The position numbers and the translations under genes are program-made. The notes below the pieces were generated by a model. It searched no databases. It had not been told where the DNA came from and was given only the letters and a program-made list of their open reading frames with translations. 64,000 nucleotides of DNA from E44-bin89 sp964545815 (lineage in GTDB: Bacteria; Chloroflexota; Dehalococcoidia; Dehalococcoidales; RBG-16-60-22): positions 18,858 through 82,857 of the forward strand of contig CAZJGR010000001.1 of NCBI GenBank assembly GCA_964545815.1. The letters are read 5' to 3'. Below, in pieces: positions 25,984 to 34,168 of this stretch. Numbering within the stretch: the stretch's first letter is position 1; every line of letters starts with the position of its first letter.

Positions 25984-26787
25984 ATGGCGGCAAATAGATT
26001 AACGGAAGAGGCGATGTCGGAGCTGGTGGCGAAGGGGAAATTGAAGCGCGCCGATATCCTGGTCACACGCTCTAAAGGCAGTCTGGTGGGCTGGCTCATC
26101 CGCTTCGGCACCGGGAGTTACTGGAACCATGCCGCTATGGTCTACGTGATTAGAAATCCAGAGCTCGGCTATGACAATACCTTCATCATTGAGTCGGGCG
26201 GGGCGGGCATAGACATTCATAATATCGGGCACTATTTTGAGCACCCGAAGAAGTACGACGTCGGGATAAAGCGACTGGAGAAGGACTGGTTTCAGAATGA
26301 CCGCGAGGACGGTGGGCTGCGGTTCCAGCGAAGGGTGAGGGGCTTTGCCCTCGATGAGATTGATGACTGGTATGACCACCGGCTCATTCTGGGTATTGCC
26401 CGCAAAATACTGCGCCAGCTCATCCTGGCGGCGATTTTCCCCTGGCTGCGTCGGAAAGAGCCGGCGCAGAGAAGGGCGCGAATACCGAAAATTGCCCAGC
26501 GATTGGATATCAACGCCTATATCTGCAGTGGTTTCGTCCAGTGGGCATACTATCTGGGGGTGGGCAAGGTGCTGGGGGAAAACGGTGAGACAAATGGCCA
26601 GAAGCTTCAGGATGTCATCTTTAATCCTGAAGTCGGGCGGGATGACAGCGAAGAGGCGCTCCTGTCAACGACCCCGGCCGACCTGGCCAACAGCGATAAA
26701 CTGACCTGGAAATACATCGTCAAGGACGGGGTGGTTTGGGAAGCAAGCGGTCAGGAAGATGTTGACTCTATCCTGAAACAGAATTAG
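25984..26787 (+). CDS. YiiX/YebB-like permuted NlpC/P60 cysteine hydrolase
   Basis: A 267-residue protein of the circularly permuted papain-fold (YiiX/YebB-like) group. The order of catalytic residues is permuted: a His comes first, in TGSYWNHAAMVYV (about residue 50). The Cys comes late, in INAYICSGFVQWAYYL (about 181). An ADILVTRSKGSLVGWLIR N-terminal strand-helix precedes the His. A basic amphipathic stretch near residues 130-165 (ILAAIFPWLRRKEPAQRR) may touch the membrane. Family members cleave amide or ester bonds in lipids or peptidoglycan-like substrates; the substrate here is unknown. The ATG at 25984 follows a weak AAGGCAGAAA ribosome-binding region. Confidence 0.75.
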   Translation: MAANRLTEEAMSELVAKGKLKRADILVTRSKGSLVGWLIRFGTGSYWNHAAMVYVIRNPELGYDNTFIIESGGAGIDIHNIGHYFEHPKKYDVGIKRLEKDWFQNDREDGGLRFQRRVRGFALDEIDDWYDHRLILGIARKILRQLILAAIFPWLRRKEPAQRRARIPKIAQRLDINAYICSGFVQWAYYLGVGKVLGENGETNGQKLQDVIFNPEVGRDDSEEALLSTTPADLANSDKLTWKYIVKDGVVWEASGQEDVDSILKQN

Positions 26788-26856
26788 CCAAATCATATGG
26801 TTCTGGTGTAAAATGGTGGCTGGTGCGCCATTTCAGGATATAACGGAGCTAACTTC

Positions 26857-27999
26857 TTGGGCAGACAGAAAGCGAGCAGCCTGCTTCCTCCCGGAAGCTA
26901 TTATTTCTCCGGAGATGAGGCGGTAGCCGAGGGCGCCATTGCGGCACGGTGCGGCTACTGCGCCGGCTATCCGATTACACCGGCCACCGAGACGCTGGAG
27001 AGGCTTTCCGTCAGGTTCGGTGAGGTGGGGGCGGTGTTCATGCAGATGGAGGACGAGATTGCCTCCATCTGTTCCTGCATCGGGGCGTCATGGGCGGGTG
27101 CCAAGGCGATGACCATCACCTCCGGGCCCGGCTTCACCCTCATGCAGGAGGCGATTGGCTATGCTGTTTTTACCGAAACGCCGCTGGTCATCGTTGATGC
27201 CCAGCGGTCCGGCCCCAGCACCGGCCAGGCCACCCGGGTGGGCAGCGGTGATATCATGCAGGCCAAATGGGGCTCGCACGGCGACTATATGGTTATTGCG
27301 CTTTCCCCGTGGTCAGTGCAGGAGCTGTATGACCAGACCATAAACGCCTTCAATCTTGCCGAGCGCTTTCGGGTGCCTGTTTTCGTGATGGCTGAAGAGG
27401 CAACCGCACATCTGCACGAAAGAATAGAGGTCGGTGCTGAAATTGAGCTGTTCAACCGTGAGAAAAAGCCGGGTGCACCTCCATTTGGCACGAAAGAGGA
27501 AGATGGCATACCGCCAATGCCGGCCTTTGGTGACGGCGAAAAATTATTGATTACCGGCTCCACCCATGATGAATGGGGAATAAGGAAAATAACCCACCCC
27601 GATATTCACCAGAGATTGGTGACCAGGCTGTACCAGAAAATCCTGAACCGCAGCCAAGAAATCATCCAATATGATAGTTACTATCTTGACGATGCTCAGG
27701 TGGTTGTGGTCGGCTATGGTTTTACCGCCCGCAGCGCCCTGTTTGCCGTGGAGCAGTTGCGCGGGGAAGGCAAAAAAATCGGCGTGCTGCGGTTGAAGAC
27801 GCTCTGGCCCTTTGCTGATGAGTTAATTAAAGACATCGGCTCAAGAGTGGACAAAATCTTTGTTCCGGAGATGAACATGGGGCAGGTGGCCGGTGAGGTC
27901 AGGAAATACGCCGACTGTGACGTTATACCTTACGGCCAGGTCAATGGGGAGGTCATCCACCCGCACACGATTATGGAGCAGCTGCGGAGGCTTATCTAG
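26857..27999 (+). CDS. korA: 2-oxoacid:ferredoxin oxidoreductase, alpha subunit
   Basis: A 380-residue alpha subunit of a four-subunit 2-oxoacid:ferredoxin oxidoreductase. The complex oxidises a 2-oxoacid and CoA to acyl-CoA and CO2 with ferredoxin, or runs in reverse. It has the pyrimidine-binding-type domain (GDEAVAEGAIAARCGYCAGYPITPATE, MEDEIASICSCIGASWAG, TSGPGF-LMQEAIGY) and the C-terminal domain VVGYGFTARSALFAVEQLR. The TTG at 26857 is used because GGAG (26845-26848) is eight bases upstream and no ATG fits. It opens a run of tightly spaced genes; its stop overlaps the start of the beta subunit by one base. Substrate (2-oxoglutarate, branched-chain or another) cannot be decided. Confidence 0.87.
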   Translation: MGRQKASSLLPPGSYYFSGDEAVAEGAIAARCGYCAGYPITPATETLERLSVRFGEVGAVFMQMEDEIASICSCIGASWAGAKAMTITSGPGFTLMQEAIGYAVFTETPLVIVDAQRSGPSTGQATRVGSGDIMQAKWGSHGDYMVIALSPWSVQELYDQTINAFNLAERFRVPVFVMAEEATAHLHERIEVGAEIELFNREKKPGAPPFGTKEEDGIPPMPAFGDGEKLLITGSTHDEWGIRKITHPDIHQRLVTRLYQKILNRSQEIIQYDSYYLDDAQVVVVGYGFTARSALFAVEQLRGEGKKIGVLRLKTLWPFADELIKDIGSRVDKIFVPEMNMGQVAGEVRKYADCDVIPYGQVNGEVIHPHTIMEQLRRLI

Positions 28000-28751
28000 T
28001 GGTCAGGGAGCTGGAGAAATATCTGCGCCCGGGAATCGGGGTAACCACCTACTGCCCCGGCTGCGGCGAGGCGATTCTCCAGGGGCTCATTTTGCGGGCC
28101 ATTGACGAGCTCAAGCTCAATATGGATGAGATGCTGTTCGTCTCGGGCATAGGCTGCGCGGCCTGGATACCGAGCCCGTATTTTTATGCCGATACGCTGC
28201 ACACGCTGCACGGCCGAACCATCGCCTTTGCCACCGGGGCCAAGATGGTCAACCCGAAGCTGAAGGTCATGGTCATCAGCGGCGATGGCGACTTGGCCGA
28301 TATCGGCGGCAACCATCTTATTCACGGCGCGCGCCGGAATATGGATATGACCGTCATCTGCGCCAACAATATGAACTACGGCATGACCGGCGGTCAGGTC
28401 TGTGCCACCACGCCCAAAGGGGCCCTCACCATGACCACTCATAAGGGCAATCCCTTCCGTCCCTTTGACCTGTGCCGGCTGGTGAAGGCGGCCGGTGCCG
28501 TCTATGTGGCCCGTTATGCGGTCACCCAGCCTATGGCGATGATACGGGGCATCAAGAAGGCCCTGCAGACGGAGGGTTTCGCCTTCATTGAGGCGATAAC
28601 CCCCTGTCCGGTGCAGTTTGGTCGCCGGAACAGGCTGGGCGGGCCGGCGGAAATGCTCAAAGACCTGATGTCGCGCTGCATTTCTGAGGAAAAGGCAGCG
28701 ACGTTATCTCCTGAGGAACTGAAGGATAAAATAATTACCGGAGAGCTCTAG
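27999..28751 (+). CDS. korB: 2-oxoacid:ferredoxin oxidoreductase, beta (TPP-binding) subunit
   Basis: A 250-residue thiamine-diphosphate subunit. The cluster and TPP elements are GVTTYCPGCGEAIL, SGIGCAAWIP and the TPP motif VISGDGDLADIGGNHLIHG, continuing to CANNMNYGMTGGQ (the GDG...NN signature). It pairs with KorA to form the active site. The GTG start at 27999 overlaps the KorA stop by one base, so translation is coupled. A last conserved cysteine is present in EAITPCPVQFGRRN. Substrate range is not predictable from these motifs alone. Confidence 0.9.
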   Translation: MVRELEKYLRPGIGVTTYCPGCGEAILQGLILRAIDELKLNMDEMLFVSGIGCAAWIPSPYFYADTLHTLHGRTIAFATGAKMVNPKLKVMVISGDGDLADIGGNHLIHGARRNMDMTVICANNMNYGMTGGQVCATTPKGALTMTTHKGNPFRPFDLCRLVKAAGAVYVARYAVTQPMAMIRGIKKALQTEGFAFIEAITPCPVQFGRRNRLGGPAEMLKDLMSRCISEEKAATLSPEELKDKIITGEL

Positions 28752-29297
28752 GTGGACGAAATCAAACAGGCGGTGCTCGGTGGCTACGGCGGCCAGGGGA
28801 TTGTCCTCGCCGGCACCATTCTGGGCCGGGCTGCCTTCAACGACGGCAAGTGGGTGGGTGGCACCAATTCCTATGGCGCTGCCTCGAGGGGCGGGGCCTG
28901 CCGGTCTGAGGTGGTCATCTCTGACCGGCCAATCAGCTACCCTTACGTCATTGAAGCCGACGTTTTGATGGCCATGTACCAGACGGCCTACAGCAAGTAT
29001 ATCAGGGAGGTCAGGAGGGGGGGCATCGTGGTTTACGATGACCACTTTATCTCTCCCGGCAAGGTGGAAGGTCTGAGACAGGTGCCAGTTCCGGCAACCA
29101 GAACCGCCATCGAGGAGCTGGAAAGTGAAATCGTGGCCAATATGGTCATGCTGGGGGCCACGGTGGTGATTACCGGCTTGGTAACCAGAGAGGCGCTGCG
29201 CTCGGCGGTAGCGGAGACCGTTGCGGAAAGGCTCCGAGAGCTCGATTTGAAGGCGGTGGAGGCCGGTTTTAGACTGGGAAGCGGTAAACCAGCTTAG
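28752..29297 (+). CDS. korC: 2-oxoacid:ferredoxin oxidoreductase, gamma subunit
   Basis: A 181-residue gamma subunit, the CoA-binding partner of the oxidoreductase. It shows GGYGGQGIVLAGTILGRAAF at the N-terminus, TNSYGAASRGGACRSEVVIS, and IEADVLMAMYQTAYSKYI. The GTG start at 28752 follows the KorB stop directly, with GGAGAGCTC just upstream inside korB as ribosome-binding site. It belongs to the same polycistron as alpha, beta and delta. Confidence 0.9.
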   Translation: MDEIKQAVLGGYGGQGIVLAGTILGRAAFNDGKWVGGTNSYGAASRGGACRSEVVISDRPISYPYVIEADVLMAMYQTAYSKYIREVRRGGIVVYDDHFISPGKVEGLRQVPVPATRTAIEELESEIVANMVMLGATVVITGLVTREALRSAVAETVAERLRELDLKAVEAGFRLGSGKPA

Positions 29298-29328
29298 AGG
29301 TGAACATCAGGAAAGGAGATAGACTGGC

Positions 29329-29538
29329 ATGCCGGTAGAAGGCAGGACATATATACCGGTTGTGGAGCATAAAAAGTGTAACCAGTGCCGGATGTGCCGT
29401 CTTCTCTGTCCCGACTTGGCCATCACTCTGAATGAAGAGAAGGACCAGATTCAGATTGACTTTGATTTCTGCAAGGGTTGTGGCATCTGCATGGCCTTTT
29501 GTCCCAAAGAGGCAATAAAGATGGAGCTGGAGAAATAG
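29329..29538 (+). CDS. korD: 2-oxoacid:ferredoxin oxidoreductase, delta (2[4Fe-4S] ferredoxin) subunit
   Basis: A 69-residue dicluster ferredoxin. The two motifs are CNQCRMCRLLCP and CKGCGICMAFCP, both intact CX2CX2CX3CP sets. It should carry electrons from the TPP site to soluble ferredoxin. The ATG at 29329 is preceded by AAAGGAG. It is the last of the four subunits and lies 12 nt upstream of the 2-hydroxyacid dehydrogenase start. Confidence 0.93.
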   Translation: MPVEGRTYIPVVEHKKCNQCRMCRLLCPDLAITLNEEKDQIQIDFDFCKGCGICMAFCPKEAIKMELEK

Positions 29539-29549
29539 CCGGAGGAAAA

Positions 29550-30572
29550 ATGACCGCTAAAGTAGTCATGTTGGTGGCCAACCCGATGATTCCCCATGAC
29601 GAATCGGCCTACCGTAAAATCGGGGTGGAATTCATCACCTGCCCATGCCAGACAGAAGAGGAAATTATCGAGGTGGCCAGGGATGCTGATTTTATCCTCA
29701 CCTTCAAGAAACCGCTTACCCGGAAGGTAATTGGGCAGCTGGCGCGGTGCCGGATGATATACAACATCGGTACCGGCTATGAGACGATAGACCTGAAAGC
29801 AGCCACCGAGCATGGCATCTGCGTCTCCTATCCCGATGCTTACTGCAGCGAGGAGGTTGCCGAGCATGCCATGGCATTAATCCTGGCCTGCGCCCGGAAG
29901 CTGGTGCGTCTGGAGCGGGCGGTGAGGGAGGGGAAGTGGGAATCATATGAGAAACGGGAAATAAGGTTTAATATTTTACCTCCCATGTTTCCGATTCGGG
30001 GTCAGACGCTGGGAATCATCGGGCTGGGCCGGATTGGCCAGAAACTCGTCCCCAAGGCCAGGGGTTTTGAGATGCGGGTGATTGTCTTTGACCCTTACGT
30101 TCCCGCCAGCGTTTTCAAAAAGTGTGGCGTGGAAGCGGTGGAACTGGATTACCTGCTCGAAAACTCGGACTTTGTATCGGTACACGCTGCGTTGGCCTAC
30201 GGTGCCGGGCATATGCTGGGGGCGGAACAGTTCCGGAGAATGAAACCGACCGCCTACGTTATCAACTGCGCCCGCGGCGAGTTTATCGACGAGGAAGCGT
30301 TGTACCAGGCGCTGTCCCGGGGAGAGATTGCCGGCGCGGCCCTGGATGTGATACAGGGAGAAAGCATGCCGCCGGACTACCCTCTGCTCAAGCTGGACAA
30401 CGTCATCATCACGCCACACACCGCTTACTATTCGGAAGAAGCGGTGGACAGGCTCAGAAAACGACCGTTTGAAGAGGTTGCTCGAATGGTAAATGGCGAG
30501 TGGCCGCAGTGGCTCATCAATACTGAAGTAAAGAAAAAATTCGAGCAGAGATGGGGAAAACGGTCGGCGTAA
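29550..30572 (+). CDS. D-isomer-specific 2-hydroxyacid dehydrogenase
   Basis: A 340-residue NAD-dependent dehydrogenase paralogous to the one at 11583-12638. The Rossmann motif is LGIIGLGRIGQKLVPKARGF (canonical GxGxxG). The catalytic Arg is in NCARGEF, Glu in DVIQGESMPP and His in ITPHTAYYS. ATG at 29550 follows GGAGGA at a normal distance. Its position directly after the four oxidoreductase subunits suggests that the 2-oxoacid substrate of that complex could be made from, or drained to, a 2-hydroxy acid. That link is inference. Confidence 0.88.
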   Translation: MTAKVVMLVANPMIPHDESAYRKIGVEFITCPCQTEEEIIEVARDADFILTFKKPLTRKVIGQLARCRMIYNIGTGYETIDLKAATEHGICVSYPDAYCSEEVAEHAMALILACARKLVRLERAVREGKWESYEKREIRFNILPPMFPIRGQTLGIIGLGRIGQKLVPKARGFEMRVIVFDPYVPASVFKKCGVEAVELDYLLENSDFVSVHAALAYGAGHMLGAEQFRRMKPTAYVINCARGEFIDEEALYQALSRGEIAGAALDVIQGESMPPDYPLLKLDNVIITPHTAYYSEEAVDRLRKRPFEEVARMVNGEWPQWLINTEVKKKFEQRWGKRSA

Positions 30573-30587
30573 AGGAGGTGAGGGGAA

Positions 30588-31769
30588 ATGAAATTTCAGG
30601 GCGTTGACTATTACCAGATTGATGAACTGCTCTCTGAAGACGAGAAGATGACCCGGAACCTGGTCCGGGAATTCCTCGAGAACGAAATAGAATCGCTGGT
30701 GGTCGAGGCCTTCCACGAGGAGAAGCCGCTGGATATGAGAGCGCTGGCCCCAAAGATGGGAGAACTGGGTATGATTGGTGCCTGCCTCCCCGAAGAATAC
30801 GGTGGGAACGGGGCCAATTATGTTACCTTTGGGCTCATATGTCAGGAGGTGGAGAGGGTTGACAGCGCCCTGCGCAGCTTCATTGCGGTTCAATTTGGCT
30901 TGGTGGAGTATGCCATATTACGGTTTGGCTCAGAGGAGCAAAAACAGAAATGGCTGCCGTTGATTGCCCGCGGGCAGAAAATAGGTTGCTTTGGCTTGAC
31001 CGAGCCGAATCATGGTTCGGATGTATCCTCAATGGAAACGGTGGCGAAAAAGGATGCTGATGGCTGGGTGATTAACGGGACCAAACAATGGATAACTGAG
31101 TCATCAATTGCTGATGTGGCCGTAGTCTGGGCCAAAACCGAGGAAGGGGTGAGAGGCTTTTTAGTGGAACGGGGCACCGAAGGTTTCACTCAGACCGCTC
31201 AGAACCGAAAGGGCTCGATGCGAGCCAGTGATGTGGGCGAGCTTGGTTTTTCTGATTGCCGGATACCATTGGCCAACGCGCTGCCGAAGGTAAAGGGATT
31301 GAGCGCTCCTTTAAGCTGTCTCAGCCAGGCCCGCTACGGGATATCTTGGGGTGCGGTTGGCATTGCCATGGACTGTTACGAGACGGCTTTGAACTATGCC
31401 AAGGAAAGGGAGCAGTTTGGCGCCCCGATTGCTGCCTACCAGATGGTGCAGGAAAAGCTGGTCACCATGCTGATTGAGATTACCAAGGCACAGCTCCTGG
31501 CTTACCGGCTGGGCAGGCTCATGGACGAGGGGAAAGCAAGCTTCGCCCAGATATCCATGGCCAAGAAGAATAATGTGGCCATGGCCCGCATGTGTACCAG
31601 GCTGGCACGGGAGACACTGGGTGCCAATGGCATATCTCTGGATTATTCTCCCATCAGACATATGGCCAATATAGAGTCGGTTTATACCTATGAAGGGACG
31701 GACGATATCCATACCCTGATTCTGGGGCAGGATATTACAGGGATTTCAGCCTTTCGTAGAGAGCTATAG
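30588..31769 (+). CDS. Acyl-CoA dehydrogenase, glutaryl-CoA dehydrogenase-like
   Basis: A 393-residue FAD acyl-CoA dehydrogenase. The segments CFGLTEPNHGSDVSSMET, GTKQWIT, LSQARYGISWGAVG and the catalytic base in TYEGTDDIHTLILGQ (Glu369) match the glutaryl-CoA dehydrogenase branch. Near the substrate carboxylate site, the Glu and Arg of human GCDH (Glu87, Arg94) are kept as Glu89 and Arg96, but the serine partner (Ser98) is Ala100. Its substrate may therefore be a different acyl-CoA, or a non-decarboxylating variant. Electrons would go to EtfAB (47909-50097). ATG preceded by AAAGGAGGTGAGG. Confidence 0.83.
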   Translation: MKFQGVDYYQIDELLSEDEKMTRNLVREFLENEIESLVVEAFHEEKPLDMRALAPKMGELGMIGACLPEEYGGNGANYVTFGLICQEVERVDSALRSFIAVQFGLVEYAILRFGSEEQKQKWLPLIARGQKIGCFGLTEPNHGSDVSSMETVAKKDADGWVINGTKQWITESSIADVAVVWAKTEEGVRGFLVERGTEGFTQTAQNRKGSMRASDVGELGFSDCRIPLANALPKVKGLSAPLSCLSQARYGISWGAVGIAMDCYETALNYAKEREQFGAPIAAYQMVQEKLVTMLIEITKAQLLAYRLGRLMDEGKASFAQISMAKKNNVAMARMCTRLARETLGANGISLDYSPIRHMANIESVYTYEGTDDIHTLILGQDITGISAFRREL

Positions 31770-31778
31770 GAGGGTGGA

Positions 31779-32330
31779 TTGAAAATACTGGCGATTATGG
31801 GCAGTCCCAGATTGAACGGGAACACCAATTATCTGGTTGACCAGGCGCTGGCTGAAGCGGCGAAGCTCGGGGCGGAAACGGAAAAGATAGTCATCAGCCA
31901 GCATAAGGTGAATCCCTGCCTCGGCCACGATAACTGCGCTTCTTTTGAGTCCTGTGCCCAGAAGGATGATGCCGGCTGGATTATCGACCGGTTTTACGAG
32001 GCGGACGGAGTTATCCTCGGGAGCCCGGTATATTACTACAACGTAAGCGCGCAGATGAAGGCCTTTATGGACCGCAATTTTTTCCCGTACAATAAGAGCC
32101 GAATGGCCAGGGCCAGGGCGGTGGGCATCATCGTTATCGCTGAGGCAGAAGGCATCGAGGATACACTGCATACGCTGAACCAGTTTATTGATTCGGTTTG
32201 CCGTGTTGGTAAAAGCCGGCGCTTTGTGGTGAGCGGGTACGCGGGCAGAGCCGGAGATGTAGTGAAAGACGCGGCCTTGACCGAAGAGGCCCGGAAGCTG
32301 GGTCAGAAAATGGTGGCCAGCCTGCAGTAG
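31779..32330 (+). CDS. NADPH-dependent FMN reductase / flavodoxin-family protein
   Basis: A 183-residue flavodoxin-like reductase of the iron-sulfur-flavoprotein / NADPH-dependent FMN reductase type. The FMN phosphate site is MGSPRLNGNTNYLVD, and GVILGSPVYYYNVSAQMKAFMDR is the second flavin contact. Two cysteines in PCLGHDNCASFESC lie where related iron-sulfur flavoproteins have a compact cluster motif. The spacing does not match fully, so a cluster is not claimed. TTG start at 31779 after AGGAGG. It lies 9 nt after the acyl-CoA dehydrogenase gene. Confidence 0.8.
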   Translation: MKILAIMGSPRLNGNTNYLVDQALAEAAKLGAETEKIVISQHKVNPCLGHDNCASFESCAQKDDAGWIIDRFYEADGVILGSPVYYYNVSAQMKAFMDRNFFPYNKSRMARARAVGIIVIAEAEGIEDTLHTLNQFIDSVCRVGKSRRFVVSGYAGRAGDVVKDAALTEEARKLGQKMVASLQ

Positions 32331-32340
32331 GAGTCATGGA

Positions 32341-32796
32341 TTGAAGATTGGCGTTATTTCCGATACGCATGCCCGGACTATGGAAGATATCCCTTGGTCG
32401 CTATTAGCGGCACTGAAGAAAGTTGACCTTATCATCCATGCCGGGGATATTACGGAAAGGGCGGTGCTTGAGGGGCTAAGGGAGATTGGGGAGGTAAAGG
32501 CGGTGCAGGGCAACATGGACGCGGGCGAACTGCGGCATATGCTGCCGGATAAGCGGATTATTGACATCGACGGAAAGCAAATCGGTCTGGTCCACGGTTC
32601 CGGGGGGCCGTGGGGGCTAGCGGAAAGGGTAAGGACGCTGTTTGGCGAGGTGGACATTATCATCTTTGGACACTCTCATTTATCCTTCAATGAGTATCTT
32701 CGGGGGACGCTCATGTTCAATCCGGGGCGGGCCCGGGATTCCTTTGGCCTGCTAACGATAGGGAAAGAGATAAAGGCTGAGATATTAAAGGTTTGA
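32341..32796 (+). CDS. YfcE/MJ0936-type metallophosphodiesterase
   Basis: A 151-residue calcineurin-like phosphoesterase of the YfcE/MJ0936 class. The metal ligands appear in order: DTH in VISDTHART, AGDI in IHAGDITE, GNMD in VQGNMDAG, the first His in GLVHGSG, and GHSH in IFGHSHLS. The protein ends with NPGRARD-FGLL. Such enzymes cleave phosphodiesters; the physiological substrate is not known. TTG start at 32341, ten bases after the FMN reductase gene. Its stop overlaps the possible upstream extension of the MFS gene. Confidence 0.87.
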   Translation: MKIGVISDTHARTMEDIPWSLLAALKKVDLIIHAGDITERAVLEGLREIGEVKAVQGNMDAGELRHMLPDKRIIDIDGKQIGLVHGSGGPWGLAERVRTLFGEVDIIIFGHSHLSFNEYLRGTLMFNPGRARDSFGLLTIGKEIKAEILKV

Positions 32797-32843
32797 ATCG
32801 CCAGAAAACGGGCCCCGCCGATAATTCACAGGGAGGTATATCT

Positions 32844-34142
32844 GTGTCTGTTGAGAAGAGCGGTAAAGCCAGGAGACCGCCCTTTTTTTATGGCTGGGTC
32901 ATTGTCGGCATTGCCATCATCGGCTGGATTCTGGTCTACGGCACGCGCAATTCTTTCCCGGTGTTTTTCCCGTCGATTCTCGACGAGTTTGGCTGGAGCC
33001 GCGGCAGCACCGCGTTTATGCTTTCCCTAAACCTTCTCATGTACGGTTTCATGGCACCGATTGTGGGCAGTCTGTGCGACCGCTGGAAGCCGCACCGGCT
33101 CATCTTGATCGGGGTTATCGTTCTGGGACTGGCCACGGCCGGCTGCGCTTTTGCCCGTGAACTCTGGCATTTTTACCTGTTGTTCGGCGTTTTAATGCCC
33201 ATGGGCTCAGCATGCAGCGGCACGCCGTTGCTGGGGCCAACGCTGGCCAACTGGTTTGCCAAGAGGCGGGGTATGGTCATGGGCCTGGCGCAGATGGGTG
33301 GTGGACTCAGCTTTACCTACGGTATGTTTGTTGAGTTCGTTATCTCTCAGGTGGGCTGGCGTTACGCGTACTTTGTTGTTGCCGGGATATTGATGGCTGT
33401 TCTGCTTCCCCTCTACCTCTTTTTCTACCGTTATCGACCACAGGAGAAAGGCCTCAAGCCCTATGGAGCTGAAGATAAGCGGGTGGCCATTAAATTGGAC
33501 GTTAGTACCGCGGTGGACCCGAAATCTGAGCCTCGTGACTGGACGCTGCGGAAAGCGCTGAGGACATATCAGCTGTGGTTTCTGCTGGCAACTCAAGCGC
33601 TCTTCTGGGGCGTCGGTGCCTATCTGGTGCTGGGCCATCAGGTCAAGTTTGCCGAGGATGTTGGCTACAGCAGCACCGTGGCCGCATCGGTCTTTGCTCT
33701 CTTCGGTATCTTTTCTGCGGTCGGACAGGTGTCCGCCGCTGTGTCTGACTGGATAGGGAGGGAGAAGACGGTGACCATCGCGGTCATTCTGACTCTGGGG
33801 GCACTTACCGCGTTGATTTCGGTGCATGATACATCACAGCCCTGGCTTCTCTACCTGTACGCGATATGCTTCGGCTATGGAGGTGGGCTCTGCGGACCGG
33901 CCATCTATGCCGGGCTGGCGGATATCTTCTATGGGCGGCACTTTGGCGTCCTGTCTGGGCTGACGCTGGCCGGCTTCGGCGTCGGTGGGGCAGTCGGGCC
34001 ATGGCTGGGTGGCTTCCTCCATGACGTTACCGGCAGCTACACCAGCGCCTTTATCTTTGCCATGGTATGCTTTGGTATATCCGGCATCACCTTTTGGATT
34101 GCCGCACCGAGGAAAGCGGAGAAGCTGCGAGCCCAATTGTGA
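32844..34142 (+). CDS. MFS transporter, monocarboxylate/oxalate-formate antiporter-like
   Basis: A 432-residue, twelve-helix carrier closely related to the one at 8972-10255. Both share FYGWVIV in TM1, FGWSRGS before TM2, a tryptophan-rich loop and a PQEKGLKPYG linker in the centre. Loop 2-3 signature is CDRWKPHRL; the second half has SDWIGREKTV. The GTG at 32844 is chosen over a TTG at 32793 because GGAGGT (32832-32837) lies six bases upstream. It ends the run that starts with korA and could import the organic acid used by those enzymes. Confidence 0.85.
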   Translation: MSVEKSGKARRPPFFYGWVIVGIAIIGWILVYGTRNSFPVFFPSILDEFGWSRGSTAFMLSLNLLMYGFMAPIVGSLCDRWKPHRLILIGVIVLGLATAGCAFARELWHFYLLFGVLMPMGSACSGTPLLGPTLANWFAKRRGMVMGLAQMGGGLSFTYGMFVEFVISQVGWRYAYFVVAGILMAVLLPLYLFFYRYRPQEKGLKPYGAEDKRVAIKLDVSTAVDPKSEPRDWTLRKALRTYQLWFLLATQALFWGVGAYLVLGHQVKFAEDVGYSSTVAASVFALFGIFSAVGQVSAAVSDWIGREKTVTIAVILTLGALTALISVHDTSQPWLLYLYAICFGYGGGLCGPAIYAGLADIFYGRHFGVLSGLTLAGFGVGGAVGPWLGGFLHDVTGSYTSAFIFAMVCFGISGITFWIAAPRKAEKLRAQL

Positions 34143-34168
34143 GTTTGTTCCCGGTTTTTCCGAAGATA

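Noticed and set aside
29976..30893. Minus-strand open frame of 305 codons
   Set aside because: It is antisense to the 2-hydroxyacid dehydrogenase and acyl-CoA dehydrogenase genes, both strongly supported.
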